Shown here piece after piece: positions 52,531 to 59,537 of a stretch of DNA of 64,000 nucleotides. The notes below the pieces were generated by a model. The model saw only the letters and a list, made by a program, of their open reading frames with translations, was not told where the DNA came from and ran no database searches. Source of the stretch: Mycobacterium parascrofulaceum ATCC BAA-614 (lineage in GTDB: Bacteria; Actinomycetota; Actinomycetes; Mycobacteriales; Mycobacteriaceae). The stretch spans positions 215,787-279,786 of the forward strand of contig NZ_GG770554.1 in the NCBI RefSeq assembly GCF_000164135.1, given 5' to 3'. Position numbers and translations under genes: made by a program. The first letter of the stretch is position 1; each line of letters starts with the position of its first letter.

Positions 52531-53397
52531 CTACCCGGCGTCGCACGCGGCGGCGATCCGGCGCCATTGCTCGCGCGGGAAGGCCTTCGGGTCGGCCAGC
52601 AGCACCTGCACGCACACGTGGTCGGCGCCGGCCGCACGATGCTCGGCGACCCGGCGCATGATCGCCGCTTCGTCGCCCCACGCGATGATGGCGTCGAAGA
52701 GCCGATCGCTCACCTGCGCCAGGTCCTCTTCGGAGAACCCGCTGCGCAACAGGTTGTTGGCGTAGTTGGGTAGCGCCAGATACGCGCGCAGCCAGTCAGT
52801 TCCGATCGTTCGCGCCTCGTCGGCGCTGTCGGTCAGGATCACCGTCTGCTCCGGCAGCAGCAGGGGGCCGTCGCCCAAAGTCGCACGGGCGGAAGCGGTG
52901 TGGTCGGGGGTGACCAGGTAAGGGTGCGCGCCGCGGGCGCGGATCGCGGCCAGGGCCAGCATCTTCGGGCCGAGCGCGGCGAGCACCCGGCTCTCGGCGG
53001 GGACGGGCCGCGGCGCGGCGTCCAGGCCGTCCAAGAACGACGCCGTCGCCGCCAGCGGTTTGCGGTAGCGCCCGGGCTGGCCGGCGTCGATCAGCGGTGC
53101 GTGGCTGACGCCGATGCCCAGCAGGAAGCGGTCGCCGTGCCGGGCGGTCAACGTCGCGTACGAGTCGGCCACGTCGCCGGGATCGTGCATCCACAGGTTG
53201 AGGATCCCGGTGGCGATCACCGTGCGCTGCGTCGCGGACAGCAGGTTTCCGACCGCGTCGAACACCGGCCCCCCGACGTCCGGTATCCACAGCGCCGGGA
53301 ACCCCAGTTCGTCCAATTCGGCTGCCGCATCAGCGGATTCGGATGGATCGCCGTAGCGCAGTTGGCTGCTCCAGATGCCGACGCCGGTCAGTTCCAT
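52531..53397 (-). CDS. LLM-class F420-dependent oxidoreductase
   Basis: 288 residues of the luciferase-like monooxygenase fold, F420-type: GIWSSQLRYGD at the start, ALWIPDVGGPVFD, GDRFLLGIGVSHAPLI and MRRVAEHRAAGADHVCVQ. Such enzymes use F420 or FMN for hydride transfer to diverse substrates. ATG 53397 overlaps the end of the FAD monooxygenase gene by 10 bases, so they are co-translated. The substrate cannot be stated. Confidence 0.87.
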   Translation of the reverse strand: MELTGVGIWSSQLRYGDPSESADAAAELDELGFPALWIPDVGGPVFDAVGNLLSATQRTVIATGILNLWMHDPGDVADSYATLTARHGDRFLLGIGVSHAPLIDAGQPGRYRKPLAATASFLDGLDAAPRPVPAESRVLAALGPKMLALAAIRARGAHPYLVTPDHTASARATLGDGPLLLPEQTVILTDSADEARTIGTDWLRAYLALPNYANNLLRSGFSEEDLAQVSDRLFDAIIAWGDEAAIMRRVAEHRAAGADHVCVQVLLADPKAFPREQWRRIAAACDAG

Positions 53398-54629
53398 GGG
53401 CGATCGTTCCTTTCGCTGGCTTGCAGACCGGTGGCGCCGTAGTCGGGCACCGGCAGCGAGTCGTGCATGCGCACGCCCTTCGTGTTGAGTTTCGCCAGTC
53501 CCCGCGACAGCGAGCCGGGCAACGCCGAGACTAACTGGGCGCCGCGGGTCAACGCCCACACCCCGAGCCGCGAGCCGGGGATGAGGCCGCGGGCGGCGCC
53601 GCGCGCGAAGGCCCGGCTGCGGTGCACCGGTTCGCGCATCTGCAGCTCGTAGGCGGCGAACGCGCGCAGGTGGTCGCCGTCGGCGCGGGCGAGCTCGCCG
53701 GCCAGCACGTACGCGCCGAGGACCGCGAGGCTGGTGCTGCCGCCCACGGCGGGGCCGGGGCAGTATCCCGCGTCACCGACCAGGGTCACCCGCCTGCGCG
53801 ACCACCTGTCGAGCCGTAGTTGGCTGATCGAGTCGAAGTAGAACGCGGGTGTGCCGTCGGCTTCGGCCAGCCAGCCGTCCACCTGCTCGTGCATACCTGC
53901 GAACGTTTCGCGCAGGATTGCCTTCTGCCGCAACGCATCCCGATGGTCATAGTCGAGCTCACCCTTGGTGCGGAACAGGAAAACGGCGCGCGCGTCGTCG
54001 AGGTGCTCGGCGGTGTAGATCGCGGCGAGGCGGCCCACGCCGACGTGGCAGGTCATCTCGCCGCGGCCGGCCAGCGCCTTGGGCGCCGACACCACCGCCA
54101 GATAGCCGCCGAGGAACCGGGTGAGGTTGGCTTCCTCGCCGAAGGTCAGCCGTCGCACGTTGGAGTGCAGGCCGTCGGCACCGACGATGACGTCGAACCG
54201 GCGGTCGGGCGCGTGCTCGAAACTCACCTCGCCGTCATGCTCGATGGCCGTGATCGAGTCGCCGAAGACGTACTCGACGTCGTCGCGGCCGGCGGCGTAG
54301 TAGATCTCGCTGAGGTCGTCGCGCATGATCTCCACGTGCCGGTCCGAGGTGGCGGCGTAGATCTTGGTCAGGTCGATCTCGAAGGGCCGCGCCGTCCCCT
54401 CCCGATGCATGGTCATGCGGGTCGTCCCCGTGGCGAGCGCTTCGATCCGCGGCAGCACGCCCATGCGCGCCGAGATCTCCATCGCGGGACGGAACAAGTC
54501 GACGGCGTGGCCGCCCGTCTTGCGCAGGGCCGGCGCGCGTTCGACGACGGTGACGCCGAAGCCGTGACGGCTCAACCAGTACGCCAGCACGGGGCCGGCG
54601 ATGCTCGCGCCGGAGACGAGGACCCGCAT
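53388..54629 (-). CDS. FAD-dependent monooxygenase (PHBH/UbiH-like)
   Basis: 413 residues. The N-terminal dinucleotide fold VLVSGASIAGPVLAYWLSRHGF, Arg-containing KTGGHAVDLF, the DG segment VGADGLHSNVRR and the flavin GD motif VTLVGDAGYCPGPAVGGSTS mark the group A flavin hydroxylases. It hydroxylates aromatic or polyketide-like compounds using NAD(P)H. Known relatives include antibiotic-modifying enzymes, but nothing here decides this. It heads a three-gene leftward unit with the F420 oxidoreductase and the methyltransferase. Confidence 0.9.
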   Translation of the reverse strand: MRVLVSGASIAGPVLAYWLSRHGFGVTVVERAPALRKTGGHAVDLFRPAMEISARMGVLPRIEALATGTTRMTMHREGTARPFEIDLTKIYAATSDRHVEIMRDDLSEIYYAAGRDDVEYVFGDSITAIEHDGEVSFEHAPDRRFDVIVGADGLHSNVRRLTFGEEANLTRFLGGYLAVVSAPKALAGRGEMTCHVGVGRLAAIYTAEHLDDARAVFLFRTKGELDYDHRDALRQKAILRETFAGMHEQVDGWLAEADGTPAFYFDSISQLRLDRWSRRRVTLVGDAGYCPGPAVGGSTSLAVLGAYVLAGELARADGDHLRAFAAYELQMREPVHRSRAFARGAARGLIPGSRLGVWALTRGAQLVSALPGSLSRGLAKLNTKGVRMHDSLPVPDYGATGLQASERNDRPWN

Positions 54630-54677
54630 GGCGACCTCCCGCTTGCTCGACGATGGGTAAGCCTAGCCGGGGCCGGG

Positions 54678-54705
54678 CCGAACGTTCGGGCTAGAGTCCG
54701 TTGCT
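54678..54705 (+). promoter_or_regulatory. Putative leaderless promoter with embedded palindrome CCGAACGTTCGG
   Basis: The perfect 12-base palindrome at 54678-54689 lies just upstream of a TAGAGT -10 box (54692-54697), which is followed by eight bases and ATG 54706. A protein bound there would block RNA polymerase, and the divergent monooxygenase gene starts 49 bases away. Confidence 0.45.
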
Positions 54706-55695
54706 ATGCGCTTCGGTCTCTTCATCCCGCAAGGCTGGCGAATGGATCTGGTCGACATCGCACCGGAGAAGCACTGGGCGGTGATGCGCGACCTCGCCAC
54801 CTACGCCGACAACGGCGCTTGGGATTCGCTGTGGGTCTACGACCACTTCCACACCGTCCCGATGCCGACCGGCGAGGCCACCCACGAGGCGTGGTCGCTG
54901 ATGGCCGCCTACGGCGCCGTCACGTCACGGATCAAGCTCGGTCAGATGTGCACCGCGATGAGCTACCGCAATCCGGTGTACCTGGCCAAGGTCGCGGCGA
55001 CGGCCGACATCGTCTCCGGCGGCCGGATCCAGATGGGCATCGGCGGCGGCTGGTACGAACATGAATGGCGCGCTTACGGTTACGGCTTCCCCTCGGCCGG
55101 CGTGCGGCTGGGCCGCCTGGACGAGGGCGTGCAGATCATGCGCGACGCCTGGCGCGACGGCAAGGTCAGCTTCGACGGCAAGCACTACCAGGTCGACGGC
55201 GCGATCGTTTCACCCAAGCCCTTGCAGGACAACGGGATTCCGCTGTGGATCGCCGGCGGCGGGGAGAAGGTGACCCTGCGGATCGCCGCGCGATACGCGC
55301 AGTACACCAACTTCACGCCGGAACCCGAGGGGTTCGCCCACAAATCGGAGGTGCTGGCGCGGCACTGTCGTGAGGTGGGGACCGACTTCGATGCCATTGT
55401 GCGTTCGGCCAACCTCAACGCCGTCGTCGGAACCTCGGAGGGCGACGTCAAGGACCGGTTGCAGCGCGTGCGCGACCGTATCGTCCGCTACGTGCCCGAG
55501 GCGGCCGCCGACGCGATGCTCGCCGCCGGCAGCGGGCCCGATTCGGCGACGGGGACACCGGAACAGGTGATCGAGCGGATCGCGAACCTGCGCGACCTCG
55601 GTTGCGAGTACGCCATCTGCTATTTCCCGGAGGCCGCCTACGACCGCTCCGGCATCGAGCTGTTCGAGCGCGAGGTGATTCCCGCGTTCAGCTAG
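54706..55695 (+). CDS. LLM-class F420-dependent oxidoreductase
   Basis: 329 residues: MRFGLFIPQGW at the start, SLWVYDHFHTVP, LGQMCTAMSYRNPVYLAKVAATADIVSGGR and MGIGGGWYEHEWRAYG, all classical for F420-dependent members of the luciferase-like family. Only distantly related to the one at 52531. Divergent from the FAD monooxygenase operon and convergent with the small ABM protein. Reaction unknown. Confidence 0.9.
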   Translation: MRFGLFIPQGWRMDLVDIAPEKHWAVMRDLATYADNGAWDSLWVYDHFHTVPMPTGEATHEAWSLMAAYGAVTSRIKLGQMCTAMSYRNPVYLAKVAATADIVSGGRIQMGIGGGWYEHEWRAYGYGFPSAGVRLGRLDEGVQIMRDAWRDGKVSFDGKHYQVDGAIVSPKPLQDNGIPLWIAGGGEKVTLRIAARYAQYTNFTPEPEGFAHKSEVLARHCREVGTDFDAIVRSANLNAVVGTSEGDVKDRLQRVRDRIVRYVPEAAADAMLAAGSGPDSATGTPEQVIERIANLRDLGCEYAICYFPEAAYDRSGIELFEREVIPAFS

Positions 55696-55699
55696 CCCG

Positions 55700-55993
55700 T
55701 CAGATGTCGGAGGTGGCGTACCTCTTCTTGACGGGCGGCTCGGCCAGCAGCGGCGGCAAGTCGGTCAGCTTGCCCTCGCCGGCTCGGAACGCGCGGTAGG
55801 CCTCGTCGTGCTCCACCGTGTCCCACAATTCGTAGATCAGCCAGTGGGCGTGGTCGTCCTCGTCGACGAGCACGTCGGTGCGGAGGTTCCCGGCGAAGGC
55901 CCGGGTGTCCCGCAACGCCCGGCCCATGACGTCGCGCGCCTGCGGCACCGCGTCGGGCTTGAACTTCAGTTCGAGTATCACCGTGACTGGCAT
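55700..55993 (-). CDS. ABM-domain protein (antibiotic biosynthesis monooxygenase fold)
   Basis: 97 residues, dimeric alpha-beta barrel: MPVTVILELKFKPDAVPQARDVMGRALRDTRAF, then VLVDEDDHAHWLIYELWDTVEHDEAYRAF. Proteins of this fold act as cofactor-free monooxygenases, isomerases or haem-degrading enzymes. GAGGAGAC precedes ATG 55993. Convergent with the LLM gene (four bases apart) and divergent from the DUF35-thiolase pair, with which it may share a promoter region. Confidence 0.83.
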   Translation of the reverse strand: MPVTVILELKFKPDAVPQARDVMGRALRDTRAFAGNLRTDVLVDEDDHAHWLIYELWDTVEHDEAYRAFRAGEGKLTDLPPLLAEPPVKKRYATSDI

Positions 55994-56180
55994 GGTCGTC
56001 TCCTCGGTTGCGGCGGCGATCCCAAGATATCCGGCCTCGTTGCCGCCCCGGCGCGGGCCGGCACGGGCGGGGTCCGCCGCCACGGATGAGAATGGGGTTT
56101 CCACTTTTCGGAAAGCTGTTATACGGTTCAGTGAGCCACGTTCTGTTGGCGCGCCGTGGACGCTTTTGGAGGATCCCCCG

Positions 56181-56594
56181 ATGCAAAAGGCACTCGCCCC
56201 CGAGATCTCTACCTGGCCCGACGAGAGCCCGCAGTTGATCGGCAGCCGGTGCGGCAGTTGCGGCGCCACCACCTTCCCGGTGCAGCAGTGGTGCCCGCGC
56301 TGCAGCCTCGGGGAAATGACCGACGTGTTGCTGCCGCGCCGCGGAACGCTGATCGCGTGGACCACCCAGGGCTTCCCGCCCGGCGCTCCGTACGCCGGGC
56401 CGACCGGCAAGGACTTCGTCCCGTTCGGGGTGGGCCTGGTCCAGCTCGACGACGTCATCCGCGTCGAGGGCCGGCTGACCGAAAACGACCCGGCCAAGCT
56501 GCGGTTCGGTCAGGAGGTCGAGCTCACCATGGTCCCGCTCAGCACCGACGAAGAGGGCACCGAAATCATGACGTTCGCGTTCCAGCCGGTGTAG
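56181..56594 (+). CDS. DUF35 (OB-fold, zinc ribbon) acyl-CoA-binding protein
   Basis: 137 residues: a rubredoxin-like zinc ribbon with Cys24, Cys27, Cys38 and Cys41 (CGSC and CPRC) followed by an OB-fold (GTLIAWTTQGFPP, VGLVQLDDVIRVEGRL). DUF35 proteins pair with thiolase-like partners: in steroid side-chain degradation ChsH2-DUF35 with Ltp2 forms a retro-aldolase. The partner gene follows here after 28 bases, so a two-subunit enzyme is likely. TTGGAGGA lies before ATG 56181. Confidence 0.88.
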   Translation: MQKALAPEISTWPDESPQLIGSRCGSCGATTFPVQQWCPRCSLGEMTDVLLPRRGTLIAWTTQGFPPGAPYAGPTGKDFVPFGVGLVQLDDVIRVEGRLTENDPAKLRFGQEVELTMVPLSTDEEGTEIMTFAFQPV

Positions 56595-56622
56595 TGGCGA
56601 TCGCGAGAAGGAGGAGACCGAG

Positions 56623-57768
56623 ATGACCAACGATGTCGCCATCATCGGCGTGGGTCTGCACCCGTTCGGCCGGTTCGACAAGACCGCGATGCAGATGGGC
56701 GCCGAGGCCGTCCAGGCGGCGCTGCAGGACGCCGGGGTGGCGTGGAAGGACATTCAATTCGGTTTCGGCGGCAGCCACGAGGTGTCCAACCCCGACGCGG
56801 TCACCCGCCTGGTGGGTCTCACCGGCATCACGTTCACCAACGTGTTCAACGCGTGCGCCACCGCGGCCAGCGCCATCCAGCAGACCGCCGACACCATCCG
56901 GTTGGGGAAGTACGACATCGGCATCGCCATCGGGCTGGACAAGCACCCGCGTGGCGCGTTCACCGACGACCCGGCCAAGCTCGCGCTGCCGCAGTGGTAT
57001 GCGCAGAACGGGCAGTTCGTCACCACCAAGTTTTTTGGGATGAAGGCCAACAAGTACATCCACGACCACCACATCTCGCAGGCCACGCTGGCCAAGGTCG
57101 CGGCCAAGAACTTCCGTAACGGCGCGCTGAATCCGAACGCCTTCCGGCGCAAGCCGATTCCCGAAGAAGAGATCCTCAACTCGACCGTGCTCAACTATCC
57201 CCTGACGCAGTACATGTTCTGCGCGCCCGACGAGGGCGCCGCCGCGGTGATCATGTGCCGCGCGGACATGGCGCACAAGTTCACCGACAAGCCGGTGTAC
57301 GTGCGCGCCTGCGAGATCCGGACGCGTCGGTTCGGGGCGTACGAAGTGCACGCGACGTCGGCCCCCCTGGACGAGGACGCGTCACCGACGGTCTACGCGG
57401 CACGGGCGGCGTACGAGGCGGCGGGCATCGGGCCGGAGGATGTCGACGTCGCGCAGCTGCAAGACACCGACGCCGGCGCCGAGGTGATCCACATGGCCGA
57501 GACGGGCCTGTGCGCCGACGGGGAGCAGGAGAAGCTGGTGGCCGACGGCGCCACCGAGATCCACGGCTCGATGCCGGTCAACACCGACGGCGGGTTGATC
57601 GCCAACGGCGAGCCCATCGGCGCGTCGGGGCTGCGGCAGATGCACGAACTGGTGCGTCAGCTGCGCGGCGAGGCGGGCGAGCGTCAGGTGCCCGGCAATC
57701 CGCGCGTCGGCCTGGCCCAGGTGTACGGCGCACCGGGTACCGCGTCCGCGACCATCCTGTCGCTCTAG
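56623..57768 (+). CDS. Thiolase-like (lipid-transfer/Ltp type) protein, partner of DUF35
   Basis: 381 residues of the thiolase fold. The nucleophile position is Cys78 in FNACATAASAI. The C-terminal segment reads GGLIANGEPIGASGL: the catalytic His of the usual GHPxGASG is Glu. That change argues against classical Claisen condensation and, with the DUF35 partner upstream, for an Ltp2-like aldolase or another acyl-CoA C-C bond reaction. HGSMPVNTDGG supports the SCP2-thiolase subfamily. ATG 56623 has GAAGGAGGAG upstream. Confidence 0.88.
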   Translation: MTNDVAIIGVGLHPFGRFDKTAMQMGAEAVQAALQDAGVAWKDIQFGFGGSHEVSNPDAVTRLVGLTGITFTNVFNACATAASAIQQTADTIRLGKYDIGIAIGLDKHPRGAFTDDPAKLALPQWYAQNGQFVTTKFFGMKANKYIHDHHISQATLAKVAAKNFRNGALNPNAFRRKPIPEEEILNSTVLNYPLTQYMFCAPDEGAAAVIMCRADMAHKFTDKPVYVRACEIRTRRFGAYEVHATSAPLDEDASPTVYAARAAYEAAGIGPEDVDVAQLQDTDAGAEVIHMAETGLCADGEQEKLVADGATEIHGSMPVNTDGGLIANGEPIGASGLRQMHELVRQLRGEAGERQVPGNPRVGLAQVYGAPGTASATILSL

Positions 57769-57776
57769 CCGGTGGC

Positions 57777-57836
57777 GCGAGCAGCCGCGAAATCGCACTG
57801 GAGCAGCGTTTTTCGCGCGAGTTTGCGACTGCTCGC
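57777..57836. terminator. Palindromic element between convergent genes, relative of the one at 51829
   Basis: Arms 57777-57796 (GCGAGCAGCCGCGAAATCGC) and 57817-57836 with three mismatches, between the stop of the thiolase-like gene and the stop of ercc3. Its outer arms match those of the 51829 element, including GCGAGCAG and AATCGCA. Confidence 0.65.
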
Positions 57837-57838
57837 GG

Positions 57839-59488
57839 TCAGATGGCCGGGCCCAGCAGGTCGTCCGCGTCGCGGATGATGTAGCCGTAGCCCTGCTCGG
57901 CGAGGAAGCGCTGCCGGTGTGCGGCGTACTCGGCGTCCAGGCTGTCGCGCGCCACCACCGAGTAGAAGATCGCTCCGCCGCCGTCGGCCTTGGGCCGCAG
58001 CAGCCGCCCCAGCCGCTGCGCTTCCTCCTGGCGTGACCCGAAGGTCCCCGAAACCTGCACCGCCACGGAGGCTTCCGGCAGGTCGATGGAAAAGTTGGCG
58101 ACCTTGGACACCACCAGAGTGGACACCTCGCCGCGCCGGAACGCGTCGAACAGCTCCTCGCGTTCCTTGGTCCGCGTCGACCCCTGGATCACCGGGGCGT
58201 TCAGTTCGGCACCCAACTCGTCGAGCTGGTCGAGGTAGGCGCCGATCACCAGCGTCTGCTCGCCGGGGTGCCGGCTCAGCACCGACTTGACCACGGCGAT
58301 CTTCGAATGCGCCGTCGAGCAAAGCTTGTAGCGCTCTTCGGGTTCCGCGGTCGCGTACATCATGCGCTCGTTGTCGGTCATGGTGACCCGCACTTCGACG
58401 CACTCGGCCGGCGCGATCCAGCCCTGGGCCTCGATGTCCTTCCACGGCGCGTCGTAGCGCTTGGGGCCGATCAGGGAGAACACGTCGCCCTCGCGGCCGT
58501 CCTCGCGGACCAGCGTGGCGGTGAGCCCGAGGCGCCGCTTGGACTGCAGGTCGGCGGTCATCCGGAACACCGGCGCCGGCAACAGGTGGACCTCGTCGTA
58601 GATGATCAGCCCCCAGTCGCGGCTGTCGAAGAGTTCCAGGTGCCGGTACTCGCCCTTGGTGCGCCGGGTGATCATCTGATACGTCGAGATGGTGACGGGC
58701 CGGATCTCCTTGCGCTCACCGGAGTACTCGCCGACCTCGTCCTCGGTCAGCGACGTGCGCGCGACCAGCTCGCGTTTCCATTGCCGGGCCGCGACGACGT
58801 TGGTGACCAGGATCAGCGTCGTCGCGCTGGCCTTGGCCATGGCGGCGGCGCCGACCAGGGTCTTGCCGGCCCCACAGGGCAGGACCACCACCCCGGATCC
58901 GCCCGACCAGAACGAATCCGTGGCCATCTGCTGGTAATCGCGCAGGTGCCAGCCGTCCTGGGCCAGGCTGATCGGGTGCGCCTCGCCGTCGACGTAGCCC
59001 GCCAGATCCTCGGCGGGCCAACCGATCTTGAGCAGCATCTGCTTGACGCGGCCCCGCTCGCTGGGGTGGACGACGACCGTGTCGTCGTCGATCCGGGCGC
59101 CCAGCATGGGGGCGATCTTCTTGTTGCGCAGCACCTCCTCGAGCACCGCGCGGTCCAGGCTCACCAGGGTCAGGCCGTGCGCCGGGTGTTTGACCAGCTG
59201 CAGCCGGCCGTAGCGGGCCATCGTGTCGACGATGTCGACCAGCAGCGGCTGGGGCACCGCGTACCGGGAGAAGCTGACCAGCGCGTCGACCACCTGCTCG
59301 GCGTCGTGGCCGGCGGCGCGGGCGTTCCACAACGCCAACGGCGTGATGCGGTAGGTGTGCACGTGCTCGGGCGCGCGTTCCAGCTCGGCGAACGGCGCGA
59401 TCGCGGCACGCGCCGCGCCGGCCTGCTCGTGGTCGACCTCGAGCAGCACCGTCTTGTCGGACTGCACAATCAACGGGCCGTCAGTCAA
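57839..59488 (-). CDS. ercc3: DNA helicase XPB/Ercc3 (Rv0861c ortholog)
   Basis: 549 residues, superfamily 2 helicase. After an N-terminal damage-recognition-type domain, Walker A is LPCGAGKTLVGAAAMAK (about 211-227), the DEVH box is IIYDEVHLLPAPVFR, motif III is LGLTATLVREDGREGD (with the RED motif of XPB) and motif VI lies in QEEAQRLGRLLRPK. The XPB-type 3'-5' helicase acts in DNA repair or remodelling. It starts at the GTG or ATG near 59488 and lies 49 bases downstream of the Rv0862c equivalent on the same strand. Confidence 0.95.
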   Translation of the reverse strand: MTDGPLIVQSDKTVLLEVDHEQAGAARAAIAPFAELERAPEHVHTYRITPLALWNARAAGHDAEQVVDALVSFSRYAVPQPLLVDIVDTMARYGRLQLVKHPAHGLTLVSLDRAVLEEVLRNKKIAPMLGARIDDDTVVVHPSERGRVKQMLLKIGWPAEDLAGYVDGEAHPISLAQDGWHLRDYQQMATDSFWSGGSGVVVLPCGAGKTLVGAAAMAKASATTLILVTNVVAARQWKRELVARTSLTEDEVGEYSGERKEIRPVTISTYQMITRRTKGEYRHLELFDSRDWGLIIYDEVHLLPAPVFRMTADLQSKRRLGLTATLVREDGREGDVFSLIGPKRYDAPWKDIEAQGWIAPAECVEVRVTMTDNERMMYATAEPEERYKLCSTAHSKIAVVKSVLSRHPGEQTLVIGAYLDQLDELGAELNAPVIQGSTRTKEREELFDAFRRGEVSTLVVSKVANFSIDLPEASVAVQVSGTFGSRQEEAQRLGRLLRPKADGGGAIFYSVVARDSLDAEYAAHRQRFLAEQGYGYIIRDADDLLGPAI

Positions 59489-59537
59489 TGGCCCAACTCC
59501 TTCTGCTTGTGTCGGGGGCGCGGCTCATCGCAATCCA

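Noticed and set aside
56088..56102. GAGAAT-GGG-GTTTCC before the DUF35 gene as a further operator
   Set aside because: Only one arm fits; it may be part of a different short repeat (TTTCC-n7-GGAAA) and is too weak to claim.
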